Of a stretch of DNA of 18,702 nucleotides, positions 1 to 10,000 are shown in pieces; the first letter of the stretch is position 1; the number at the start of each line of letters is the position of its first letter. The notes under the pieces were generated by a model. That model saw nothing but the letters and a program-made list of their open reading frames with translations, did no database searches and was not told the origin of the DNA. This DNA is from Gaeumannomyces sp. JS-464 (Eukaryota; Ascomycota; Sordariomycetes; Magnaporthales; Magnaporthaceae): NCBI GenBank assembly GCA_002197995.1, contig NGZR01000024.1, positions 1 through 18,702 of the forward strand, written 5' to 3'. The translations under genes were made by a program, and so were the position numbers.

Positions 1-959
1 TAACGTCAAAGGTAGTGTAGAGAGTGAAGTAGTGTGTAAGTGTAAAAGGTGTGTAAGTGTGAAGTAGTGTGTAGGAGTGGGTGTAGTACAAGGTGTGTAG
101 AGTGAGTAGAGGAACAAGTGTAAGTGTGTGTAAAGGTAGTAAGTGTGTGTGTCGTAGCAGTAAAAGAGTAGTCAGTGTAGTGTCCAGTGTGTGTGTCAAG
201 TAAGTAGTGTGGTGTGTAAAGTGGGTAAGTAAAGTGTGTGTGTAGAGTGTGTCGCAGAGTGTGTGTAGGTAAAGGTGTGGTAGTCAGTGTAAGTGGAGTG
301 CGTGTCGCAGTAAAAAACAGTGTGTAACGTCAAGAAGGAGTGTAGAGTGAAAGTAAAAAAAGTCCGGTGAGTAAAAGTGAAGTACAAAGTAGAAAACAAG
401 TAGGTGTGTAAAGTGTACGTAAGGGTCAAGTGTAGTGTAGTGTGTAGTAGGGTAGTGAGAAAGTGTGTGAGTGTCAAACGGTAGTCAAGAAAAAGTAGTA
501 GGTAGTAGTGTGTGAGGTGGTGGGTGTGTGTCACAGCGTGTGTGTGTGGGGTCAAACAGAACGTCAAGTGTGTGGAGGTAAAAGTGTCGTGTGTAGTAGT
601 GTGTGCGTGTGTGTGTAGTGTGTAGTAGTGTAGAGTCGTAGAAAGTGTGTGTAGTGTAACAGTGTCCCGTGTGTGTGCGTGGTGTAGGTGAAGTAGTAGT
701 GTAAGTAAGTGGTAGTAGTGGACGTAGTGTAGGTGTACGTGTGTAGGGTGTGTGTGTAGGTGTAGTGTAGTGTACGTAGTAGGAGAGTGTAGTAGTAGTG
801 AAGTGTAGGGTAAAAGGTGCACGTAAAAAGTAGAGTAGGTAGACAACAGTGGTGTGTAGTGTACGTAAAAGTAAAGTGCAAGGTGTAGTAGTGTACAGAA
901 GTCGTGTGTAAAGTAAGAGTGTACAAAAGTGTAGTAAAAAGTGTGTAGTGTCAGTGTGA
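1..959. other. Gene-free GT/GTA-rich text
   Basis: The stretch consists of short GT, GTA and GTAA words with scattered A runs and little C. The plus strand is full of TAG, TAA and TGA in every frame. The minus strand shows several overlapping open frames at once, which is what the missing TAA and TAG codons predict, not evidence of genes. I see no ribosome binding site tied to a plausible start, no promoter pair, no terminator hairpin and no repeat above microsatellite scale. It starts at the window edge, so it may continue to the left. Confidence 0.8.
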
Positions 960-1242
960 AGGTGTGTGTCGTAGGTGTCGTGCGTGCGTGTGGTGGTAGG
1001 TAGGCGTGTAGTGTGTCGTGCGTGCGTGTAGAAGGTAGTGCAGCGCGTGCGTGCGCACAAAGGGGTCAGAAGCACACGTACGGTACGTACGTAAGTACGG
1101 TACGAAGGTACGTACGTACGTACGTGTAGTGTGTCAGTAGGTAGGTAGGTAGGCGTGCGTGTGTGCAGTAGCGGAGCGTACGTACGTACCACGAAGGTAC
1201 GTGCAGTACGAAGGTACGAAGGTACGAAGGTACGCACAGGAG
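960..1242. repeat. GTAC/GTGC-rich repeat island 1
   Basis: The text changes here from GTA words to GTGCGTGC and GTAC words and contains more C than its surroundings. The word GTCGTGCGTGCGTGT occurs twice near 977 and 1015. One copy of the 17-base unit GGTACGTACGTAAGTAC lies at 1082-1098. The 8-base unit ACGAAGGT is repeated three times in tandem at 1208-1231. The same words recur in the islands near 1.7 kb and 7.0 kb, so the three look related. No open frame here is credible. Boundaries are approximate because the transition is gradual. Confidence 0.75.
1208..1231. repeat. 8-bp tandem repeat, 3 copies
   Basis: The unit ACGAAGGT is present three times without interruption and is followed by ACG, the start of a fourth copy. 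The same word occurs near 1630 and with one difference near 1893. It belongs to island 1. Confidence 0.9.
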
Positions 1243-1270
1243 TGCGTGTACGTGTCGGTAGCAGAAAAAA

Positions 1271-1288
1271 GTGTGTGTGTGTGTGTGT
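1271..1288. repeat. (GT)9 microsatellite
   Basis: Nine uninterrupted GT units follow a run of six A and are followed by AC. This is one of the longest GT runs in the window; most others stop at eight units or fewer. It is expected in such GT-rich text and has no assigned function. Confidence 0.95.
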
Positions 1289-1619
1289 ACGTCACGTAAG
1301 TGAGTGTAGTGTAAAAGTAAGTGTAAGGTGAGACGAAGTGTGAAGAAGTAGTGTGTAGTCGTCAGTGTGTGTCGTGTCGTAGGAGAAAAGTGTGGTGTGG
1401 GGGGGTGTACGTACAGTGGTAGAAGTGTGACGTGTAAGTGTCGGTGTGCGTACGCAGCAAGCGTACAACGTGCGAGTGTACAAGAAGCGTGGTAGGAGAC
1501 GGTGTGGTGTGCGTGGGTCAGTGGGTACAGAGCAGCAGAAGAACGCGTACGTAAAAGGTAAAAACGTGTAGTAAAGTGTCGTCAGAGTCGAGTGGTGCGT
1601 GTACGTGTGTGTGTGTAGT
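1289..1619. other. Gene-free spacer between islands 1 and 2
   Basis: This is plain GT/GTA text with a G run of seven at 1399-1405 and slightly more C around 1440-1550. I see no gene, hairpin or repeat longer than a few words. Confidence 0.75.
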
Positions 1620-1911
1620 GTCAGTAGGTACGAAGGTACGTACGTACGTAGTGTAAGTACGGTACGTACGTAAGTACGGTACGTACGTAGTACGGTACGT
1701 ACGGTAGCGAAGCGTACGTACGTAAGTACGCGTAGTCCGGTGCGTACGCGTGCGTACGCGTGCGTACGTAAGTACGCGTGCGTACGCGTGCGTACGTAAG
1801 TACGCACGTACGTAAGTACGCACCCGTGTGTGGGGTAGCGTACGCGTAGTCCGGTACCCGTGTGTGGGTAGGTAGGTAGGAGTAGTGGAGTACAGAAGGT
1901 AAGCGGTACGT
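1620..1911. repeat. GTAC-rich repeat island 2
   Basis: The island opens with GTCAGTAGGTACGAAGG-type text and contains the 17-base unit GGTACGTACGTAAGTAC at 1661-1677, followed at once by a 16-base variant lacking one A. Further in, 10-base GTGCGTACGC words alternate with GTAAGTACGC words (about 1740-1822). The 13-base core CGCGTAGTCCGGT occurs at 1729-1741 and again at 1843-1855, where it begins the block of about 70 bp shared with island 3. Nothing codes here. What the island represents is unknown; it could be a degenerate satellite in a real template or a recurrent output state of a basecaller. Confidence 0.8.
1843..1911 (+). repeat. Dispersed 70-bp repeat, copy A
   Basis: This 69-bp block matches 6962-7031 over its full length. 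It runs from CGCGTAGTCCGG through a GGTAGGTAGGTAGG segment and AGTAGTGGAGTAC to AAGCGGTACGT. By eye, the copies differ only in length: one C, one GT plus one G in the GTGTGTGGG segment, and one extra A in GTACAGAAGG. I see no substitution. Sequence before and after the block differs. Both copies are in the same orientation. Confidence 0.9.
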
Positions 1912-4900
1912 GTCGGTAGTGAAGGTAAGCACACAGTCGTAGTAAGTGTGTAAAGTGTCGTGTAGAGTGTAACAGGGTGTGTAAAGTAAGTGTGTAAGTG
2001 TAGTAAAAACGTAAAAGTAAAGTAGTGTGAAGTAGCAGTAAGTGAGTAAGGTGTAGTAGTAGTAGTGTGTGGTAGTGTAAAAGTAAAAAGTGAGTACAAG
2101 CGTGCAAGAAGTCAGTAGGGTACAGGGTGTGTAGCGTACGTACGTGGTGTGTGAGTGTGGGGCAGGAGGTAGGAAGTGTGGAGGTGGGTAGTGTCGGGGC
2201 AGTGTAAGTAGTGTAGGGTGGTGGCGTAGAAAGTCCAGTCGTGTGTAAGAGGGTCAACGTAGTGTGTCGGTAGTGCGTAGTAGTGTGGGAGTGTGTGCCG
2301 TGTGTAGGTGAGGCGTACGTGGGTGTGTAGTGTCGCGTGTGTAAGTGAGTCCAAAGGGTCGTGTAGGAACCGTGTAGTGTAGGGTGTGGTGTGTAAAGGT
2401 CGTAGAGTGAACGTCGTAGGCGTAGGTGAGGTCGTGGTAGTGTAGTGTGAGCAACAGAAGTACAGAGTAGCGAGAGTGTGTGTCAAAGTGTGCGGGAAAC
2501 GTCCGTAAAGAGTCGTGTGTCAACGTAAGGTAAGGTAGTGGGTAACAGTAACGTGTAGTGGCACAGGGTAAGTGACGTCGGGGGTAGTAGGTAAAAGTCG
2601 AAAGAGTAGTACAGTGAAAGTGTAAAGTGGAGTAAGTCCGCAGCCAAGCGTCGTGTAGGTGGTGTAAAGTAACCCGTGAGAGGTGCAGGTGTCAACGACG
2701 TAAAGTGGTAAGTCGGCGTGTGTAGTGTGTAAGTAGTAAGTGTAGCGTGTAAGAGTAGTGTCGTAACCGTAGGTAGTGAAAAGTACGTAACCAGAAAGTA
2801 AGGGTAGTAACCGTGTAGGGTGTAACGAAGTGTGTGTACGTGTGTAAGTAGTCGTAAGTGTGGGTAGGTAGGGTAGTGTAAAAAAAAGTAAGGTGTAGGG
2901 AAAGAGTCACCGTAGTGGTCGTCAGTGTCGGTGAAGTACGAAGTGTAAGAGACGTAAAGAGTCCGTGTGCGTGTGGGCAGTGTGTGTGTACGTGTGTGTA
3001 GTACGGTGTGCGTGTAAGTGTGTGTAGTCAGTAGTAGTGTGAGTAAAAAGTGTCGTACCGTAGTGTGTCGTAGTAAAGTGTGCCCGTGGTCGTGTGGTCG
3101 TACCCCGTGTGTACACGTGTCGGTACAGTGAGGTAGCGTGTCGCGTACGTGAGTAAGTAAAGGGCACCCCGGTGTGTAAAAAAAGTAGTCGTGTGGTCGT
3201 GTAGAGGCGAGGGTGTCGTACAACGTAAAGTAGTAAGACGGTAAGTGTACAGCGTCGGAGTGCGTGTGGTGTCAGAGTAAGTAAAAAAAAAGTGTCGAGG
3301 TGTGTGTGTGAGTGGTGTAAGAGGTAAGTACAACGTACGTGGTCGTAGTGTGTGGTCAGGTCAAGTAAGGCGTGCAGTCGTAAGTCGTGTAAGAGTGTGA
3401 GTGGTCAAAGTCGTCGTGTAAGTCGGTCAGTGTGGTAGTCGTAAAAGGTCGTAGTGTAGGGGTGTAGAGTACAGTGTAGTAGTAAGGAGTCAGGTACGTG
3501 TAAGTCACGGGTGTGAAGTGTACCGTAAAGTCGTCCGTAAAGTGTAGTCAGAGTGTCGTACCGGAGTCGTGGGTGCGTGTGTAACACAGTAGTAGAGTGT
3601 GTAAAGTACGTGTGTAACAGTGTAAACAAAGTAGTAGTGCGTGTAGTGTAGTCCGTGAGTAAAAAACCGGTGGCGTGTAGTGGTGTGTGTGTGAGTAGGT
3701 AGTGTGGTAGAGTGCGTGTGCCGGACAGTGTAACGTCCGTAGGTAGGGTGGTAAGTAAAGTGTGTACAGAGTGTCGTCAAGTGTAAAAAGTAAGTAAAAA
3801 GTGGTACAGAGTAGTACGTGTCGGTGGTGTAGTAAAGTAAAGGAGGTAGTGTAACGTAAAACAGAGGTCAGGGTAAAGTGTGTGTGTGTCGTGTGTGTAA
3901 AAAGTCCGGGGTGTGTGTCAGCGTGTGGTGTGTAGAGTGTGTAGGTGGGTGTGTGGGGGTGAAAAGTGTGTGGTACAGGTACGGGTGGGAGTCGTAGAGT
4001 GTGTACCCGAGAGGAGCGGTAGGTAGTGAGTAACAAAGGTGTACCGTAGCGTAGTCAGGTGTGTAGGTAGTGTAGTGTAGTAGGGGGTCAGTGTGTGTAG
4101 TCGTGACGGAGGGTGTGTGTGCGTACGTGTCAGGTACGGTAGGTAAGTAAGTGTAGTGTGTGTGTGTACGGGTGTGTAAACAGGTCGTGTGTAGAGTAAA
4201 GTCGTGGGTAGTGGTAGTGGTGTGTGGTGTGTGTGTGTCGTGTAGTGTAGCGTCACGTAGTGTGGTGTCGTAGCGTGTACCGTGTAGTGTGTAGGTGTAG
4301 AGGAAAAAGAGCGTGGGTAAGGAAACGTAAAGCGTGTGTAGAAGTGTGTGTAGTACGTAGAGCCGTGTACCAGTGGTAGTGTACGTGAAAGTGGTAGTGT
4401 GTGTCGTGGTGTGTAGTGTCGTGGCGGGTGGTAAAAAGCCGTGTCCAGTCGTAGTGTGTACGAACGTGTGTGTAACGTCCGTGGTAGCGTGTGTAGCCCA
4501 GTGTGTGTAGTAAGTGGGGTGACGGGTGTCGTGCAAGAGAGTGTACGGGTGTGTGACGTCGTGTGTGGTACGTGACGTGGTGTGTGTGTCGTAGTCGTCA
4601 GAGTGGTAGGTGTAGACGTAAGTAAAGTGTGTGTGTGTAAGTGTAGTGTCGGTGTACGGGTGTGTAACCGTGGTACGTGTGTACAAAAGAAAGTGTAGAG
4701 AACCAAGTAGTCGGTAGTGTAGTAGTGTAGAGTCGTAGGTAGCAGTGCCGTGTGTACGTGTAGAGTCCAGTGTGGTAACACCGGTAGTAGTGCAGTGTCG
4801 TGTCGTAGTGGTGTGGTAGTAAACGTAGGGTAAAGGTGGTAGCCGGTAGCGTCGGTACGTAAAAGTGGTAAGTAGTGTAAAACGTGTAAAAAGTAGGTAG

Positions 4901-6732
4901 CGTGTCGCAGAAGTAGTGAGGGGTGGGGTGTAGGTGCAGTGCAGGGGTAGTCAAAGAAACCAGAAGCGTACGTGGGGTGTAAGCAGCAAAGTAGCGTCAG
5001 GTAGTAAAGGAGGGTAAAGTGTGCCAAAAGGTACCGTAGGTGGTGTGTAACAGTGGTGTAAGTGTGTGCAGCGTAAGGTGTAAGTAGTAAGTACAGTAAA
5101 AGTAGTAGTAGTGTAAAAAGTGGTGTCAACGACGTAGGTAGAGTGAGGTAAGGTAGTGTAACAAGTAAGTGTCGTACCAGTGGTGCGCCGTCCAGTAGTG
5201 TGTGTAGTAAGTAGTAAAGTAGTAAGACAGTAGGTCGTAGACAAGGGAGAGAGTCGTCGTGTGGGTAGTACGTAAAGGTAGTAGTCGTCGGTAGCGTGTA
5301 GTGTGTAAGTAGTACGTGTGTAAAGTGTGGTACAAGTGTGTAAGGTAGAAAAGTGTGTGTCGTACGTAGTGTAGTGTAAGTAAGTCAGTGTGTGAGTGTC
5401 GCCAAGGTAGGTGTACAAGTCCGTGGTGTAAAAACAGTGTACGAGTCCGTAAAAGTGAAAGAGAACAAGTGTCGGTAAAAGTAAGTAACGGGAAAGGTAG
5501 GAGGTGGTAGTGGTGGTGACAAAAGTAAAAGTGTAAGTAACAAACGTGGTAGTGGTAGGGTAGGTGGGTGAGTCCGTCGTAGTACGTGTAAGAGTGTAAG
5601 GTGAGTGTACGTAGTCAAGTCAGTGAGTAGTCGTAAAAAGGTAAAAGTAAGTGTGTAGTAGTAGTGTGGTAAGAGTCAGTGTGAACAAAAGTACGAGTGA
5701 AGTAAGTGTGTCAGTGTGTACAGTAGTCAGTGGAAGTAGTAGGTGAGTGTCAGAGTAGTGGTGTAGTAAAGTGGTGAACAAAAAGTGAAGTGTGAGTGTG
5801 TAGTGTAAAGTCCAGAAGTAGTAAGTAGTGTAACCCGTACAGCGTGGAAACAGGTACAGGGGTGTCAAAGTGTGTAGGTGAGTGAAAGGTAAAGAGTAAA
5901 GTGTAAGGGGTGTCGTAGCGTACAGGAAGAAACAGTACAGAGGGTAGGTGTAAAAAGTCGTGTAGTGAGGTAAGAAGTCGGTCAAGGGTAGTAAAGTAAG
6001 TAGGTGTGTGTGTGTGTAAGTAAAACACACACGTCCGTGAGACGTAGTAGAGAAAGTGTAAAAAAGTGTGTAGCGTCAAAAGTAGAACAGTAGTGGTGTC
6101 CGTGGTGTAAAGGGGTGTAGAGTGGTAGAAAGTAACGTGACCGTGGAAACAAAAGTGTACGTACGTACAACGTAGGTAGGTGGTAAGAGAGGCGGCGTAA
6201 AGTGTAGTGTAAACGTCGGAGTAGTGTAAACGTGTGTAGTGTAAGGAGAGAGAAAAAGTCAAGTGTAAGTGTAAAGGGTAGTAAAGTAAGCCAGTAGTAA
6301 GAAGTAGTACAGTGTAGTGTAGTCAGTAAACAGAGTAAGTAAGTGTAAGTAAAAAGGTAGTGTGTGCAGTGTAAGTGAGTGGCCGTGTGTGTAGTGTAGT
6401 GTAGTAGTGGTGTGCCGTAAGTAGTAAGTAAGTAAGAGTAACAGTCAGTAGTCGTAAGGTAAGCGTAGAAGAGTAAAAGTAAGGTACGCCACGTACAAAC
6501 AGGTAGGTGAGTGTAGTCGGGTGTAGGAGTCAAGAAAGGAAGTGAAGTCGTGGGGTCGTGACAGTGTAAGTACAAAGAGTCGTAGAGTGCGTGTCCGTGC
6601 GTACGCAGGTGAGTGAGTCGTGTACACAAAACGTGAGTAAGACGTGTGAGTAAGTGTGTAAGTGGGTAGAAGTGGAGGTGCGTACGGACAGTGTGCGTGG
6701 TGGTGAGGTGTCGAAGTCGTGTGCGTCAAGGT
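1912..6732. other. Gene-free low-complexity stretch
   Basis: Nearly 5 kb of GT, GTA, GTAA and GTC words with irregular A runs, among them nine A at 3283-3291. Minus-strand frames of up to about 400 codons cross it, but they overlap one another in different frames, start at TTG, CTG or GTG, and translate to Thr/His/Tyr/Leu text with no domain I recognise. I see no tRNA cloverleaf, rRNA motif, inverted repeat pair, terminator or long repeat. Single short GTAC words occur but do not form an island. Confidence 0.75.
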
Positions 6733-6745
6733 CGCGTAGTCCGGT
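6733..6745 (+). repeat. 13-base core repeat, third copy
   Basis: CGCGTAGTCCGGT occurs here as at 1729-1741, 1843-1855 and 6962-6974. At this site it is followed by AGTGTAC and not by the rest of the 70-bp block. It lies shortly before the 45-bp tandem duplication and island 3. Confidence 0.85.
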
Positions 6746-6785
6746 AGTGTACAGTAGTCAGTGTGTAGTGGTGTAGGAGTAGCAC

Positions 6786-6892
6786 GTGCGTGTACGTGTC
6801 GTAAGTCGTAAAGGAGTAGTAAGGTAAGCAGTGCGTGTACGTGTAGTAAGTCGTAAAGGAGTAGTAAGGTAAGCAGTGCGTGTACGTGTAGT
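6786..6892 (+). repeat. 45-bp tandem duplication with partial third copy
   Basis: Copy 1 is 6786-6830 and copy 2 is 6831-6875. They agree at 44 of 45 positions; the one difference is C against A at position 15 of the unit. A third copy begins at 6876 and follows the unit for 17 bases before diverging. The unit begins GTGCGTGTACGTGT and ends GTAAGGTAAGCA. Because 45 is a multiple of three, the minus-strand translation shows a 15-residue repeat, but that is a by-product. Such an exact long-period duplication is not expected from unstructured noise and suggests real template structure or a copied signal. Confidence 0.92.
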
Positions 6893-6961
6893 GTAGTGTG
6901 TCAGTAGAAGGTAGCGCGTGTGCGTGTACGTGCGTACGAAGGTAAGCAAGCACGTGCGTGT

Positions 6962-7031
6962 CGCGTAGTCCGGTACCGTGTGTGTGGGGTAGGTAGGTAG
7001 GAGTAGTGGAGTACGAAGGTAAGCGGTACGT
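6962..7031 (+). repeat. Dispersed 70-bp repeat, copy B
   Basis: This is the partner of 1843-1911 and is in the same orientation. It differs by indels only, all in repeated or homopolymer contexts except one missing A. Its last bases run directly into the 17-base array. Confidence 0.9.
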
Positions 7032-7092
7032 ACGTAAGTACGGTACGTACGTAAGTACGGTACGTACGTAAGTACGGTACGTACGTAAGTAC
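7025..7092 (+). repeat. 17-bp tandem array, 4 copies
   Basis: GGTACGTACGTAAGTAC is repeated four times without a mismatch and is followed by GGTAGG. Single exact copies lie at 1082-1098 and 1661-1677. The unit is largely self-complementary (GTACGTAC), so the array could fold on either strand. No binding protein or function can be named from the sequence. Confidence 0.93.
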
Positions 7093-7095
7093 GGT

Positions 7096-10000
7096 AGGAA
7101 AGTAGTAAAAGTGTGTAGTAGTGTGTGTGTAGTGTGTGTGTAAGTGTAGTGTGGTAGTACGAGTACACGTAGTGTGAAGTAGGTACGTGTGTAGTGTGTA
7201 ACAGTGTGTCAAGTGTAAAAAAGTAAGTGTGTGTGTGTACGTGTGTAAGTAAAAAAAAGTGAGAAGTAGTGTAAAAAGGTCAGTCCGTGTGTAGTGTGAA
7301 AGTGTAGGTGTAAGTGTCAGTACGGTGTAGTAGAGTGCAGTCACAACCAACGTAACAGTAAGCGTAGTGTGTAGTGAAAGTGTGTGTGGGTGTCGTGTGT
7401 GCGTGTGTACGTGTGTGGTGTGTAGGTGTGGTACAGAGTGTAGTGTACGTGGGTAGTGTACGTGTGTAGCGTAGTGGGAAAAAAAAGTGTGGTGGTAGCG
7501 TAGTAAAAGTCGTGTACAAAGTGTGCGTGGGACACCCGTAAGGTGTAGGACAAGTCAGCAGGAAAGCAGCAAAGTAAAAGTAGGTGTGAAGTCGTGTCAG
7601 AGACGTAAAGGGTAAGACAGTGGTGGTGTGTGTGTGTGTGTGTAGTGTGTGGGCCGTGTGAGTGTAGGCGTGGTGTGAGGTAGTAAGTAAGTACCGTAGC
7701 CGTAGCGTAGTGCAAGGCAAAAGGTGAAAGTGTAGTGTGAGAGGTGTGTAGTAGGTAAGTCCGTGTAAAGTACGTAAAGTAAAGACACAGTGAGTGAGTA
7801 GTAGGTCCAACGTGTGTGTCGAGAGAAGTAAAGAGTAGTGTGTAGGCAGTAGTGTGGTGTGTCCGTAGTGTGTAGTGTAACGTGTGTAGTGAGTGTGCGT
7901 AGTGTGACGTGTGTGTGTAAGTGGTGTGGTAAGTAGACAACGTACGCAAAAGGGTCGGTGGGTAGTCGTCGTAAGTCGTAAAGTAAGTAAGTCGAAGTGT
8001 GTACCGTGGGTAGTAAAGTGGTAGGTCAGAGAGTGTCCGTCCGGCGTGTCGCAAGAAACCCGTGGGTAGTGTAAAGTGTAAAGTCCCGTGAGTGTCGGTA
8101 ACGGGGTGTGTGCGTGAGTGCGGAAGTCAGTCGTGTGTCGTCGTAGTGGTCGTGGTAGTGTGTAAAGTCGTAAGACGGCAGCAAGTAGGGTGTGAACGTA
8201 GTGTGAACCGTGTGTGTGTGTAGTCAGTGTACGTGTGTACAGTAGTAAAAGAGTAGTAGAAGTGTAGTGTAAAGTAAAAGTGTCAAGTGTGTGTGTGTGT
8301 GTGGGTGGTAGGGTGTCAGGTAGTCAACGTAGTGTGGGTAAGTAAGGGTGTGCACGGTGTAGTAGAGGTGTAGAGTCGTAGACAAGAGTCGTAAAAAGTA
8401 AGTGTAGTAGCACAGTGTGTGAAAAGGTACCCGGTGTACAAACCACGTAAGGTGTGTAGTAAAGTGTGTAGTGGTCGTGTGTGTGTGGTAAAGTAGTGTA
8501 GAACAGTAGTGAAGTAAGTAGGCGTACAGTGCGTACCGGTGTCCAGGGGTGTCGTGTAAAACGTAGTGTAGTCGTGTGTAAGTAAAGTAAAGTGTAAAGT
8601 AAGTCCGTGTGTAGTCGTGAAGTCGTGTGTACGTGTGCAAAGTGTGTAGCACCGTGTGTAGGAAAAAGTGTCCGTAAGTGGTAGAAGTGTAGAAGTGTAG
8701 TAGTGTCGTGCAGAGGTCAGTGTAAACAGTCAAGGAGTAAAGTGTGGAACCGTGTGAGTGAAGTAGTCGTGGAGTGTGCGTACGTGGGTGAAAGGTGTCG
8801 TGTGTGTACAGTGTCGTGTGTACAAGAAAGCGGGGTGTAAGTGCGTGCAGGGTAAGTAGGTGTAAGAGTGTAGTACACGTGTGTAGTGTGTGAAAGTAGG
8901 ACAAAAGAGGTGAGTAAGTGTGTAGTAGTCGTGTGTGTAAAGTGTGTAAGTAGGTGTAAGTAGCGTGTGTGGTGTCGGGTAAGGGTGTGTAGTACGTGAA
9001 AAAAGAGGAGCGCGTGTCGCAGGTAAAGTGTGTAGAGTGTAGGTGTCCGTAGAGAGTCAAAGTGTGTGTAAAGTGAGTGTGTAGGTGCCGTGTGTGTGTG
9101 AGTAAAGTACCCGTGTGTAGAGGGGTAAGTAAAGCGTGTGTACAGGTAGTGTCGGGTGTGTGAAGTGTAAAAGTGTGGTAGAGTGCGTCGTGTCAGTAAA
9201 AAGTCCGTAGAGTCGTACGTCAGTAGAGAAAAGTAGTAGGTAGAGACGTCGTAAGTAAAAGAGGTGTAGTCGTAGGTGTGTAAAGTAAAGTAAGTAGTAA
9301 ACAAGTAGTAAGTAAACGGCAGTGTAGTAACCCGTAGCGGTGTGCGTGAAGCCGTGTGTAAGTGTCGTAGTAGAACAGTAGTAGTAAAGTCAGTAAGTGG
9401 TGGTGTCGTGTGTAAAGTCAAGCGTGGTAGTGCGTGGAAAAGTGTGTGTAGTGTGTGTGTGTGTAAAGAGTAAGTCAGCAGGAAACCGTGTGTGTAGTAG
9501 TGTAAAGGGAGTCCGTCAGAGACGTAAGTACGCGTGTGACGTACGTAAGTGTAGTAACGTAGTAGAGTGTGGGTAGAAGAGTAGAGGTCCAACCAGTAGT
9601 GTAGAGAGTAAGTAGTGAGTGTAAAAAAGTGTGAGTGTAGTCGTGTGTGTAGTCCGTGTCAGTGTGAGTAACGGTGGTAGTGTGTAGTCAAGTGGTGTGT
9701 AGTAGTGTGTAAGGGGGGTCGGGTGGTAGTACAGTGTACCGTGTGTGTAAAAAGTAAAAGTGGAGGTCCAAGTAAAGTGTAGTCGAGCGAAGCGTAGTGT
9801 AAGTAGCGTCGTGTCGTCAGTGGTAAAAGGTAAAGTACAAGACGGTGTGTACCGTGTGTAGTGTGTCCGTACGTGTGGTAGGTGTCAGGTGCGGTAGCAC
9901 CAGTAAGGGTGTAACGGTGTGTGGAAGTAAGAAACGTGTGTGTCGTACGTAAACCGTAACAGTAAGTAGCGTGTGGTACAGAAAAGTAAGCGTAAGGTGG

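Larger units (their letters stand above)
6905..7095. repeat. GTAC-rich repeat island 3
   Basis: The island holds GTGCGTGTACGTGCGTACGAAGG-like text, the second copy of the 70-bp block (6962-7031) and then the tandem 17-base array (7025-7092). The order of modules (core, GGTAGG segment, AAGCGGTACGT, GTAC array) partly repeats island 2, where 17-base units lie before the block instead of after it. It ends sharply at about 7,095 with a return to GTAGTA text. No gene is visible. Confidence 0.82.

Noticed and set aside
3918..5129. 403-codon minus-strand open frame and about fifty shorter ones through the window
   Set aside because: They overlap in all three minus frames, lack ATG starts and six amino acids, and show no motif, signal peptide pattern or ribosome binding site. 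They are consequences of base composition.
6786..7095. CRISPR array
   Set aside because: The 45-bp copies are directly adjacent without spacers, and the 17-bp units are in tandem. There are no unique spacers of even length and no cas genes.
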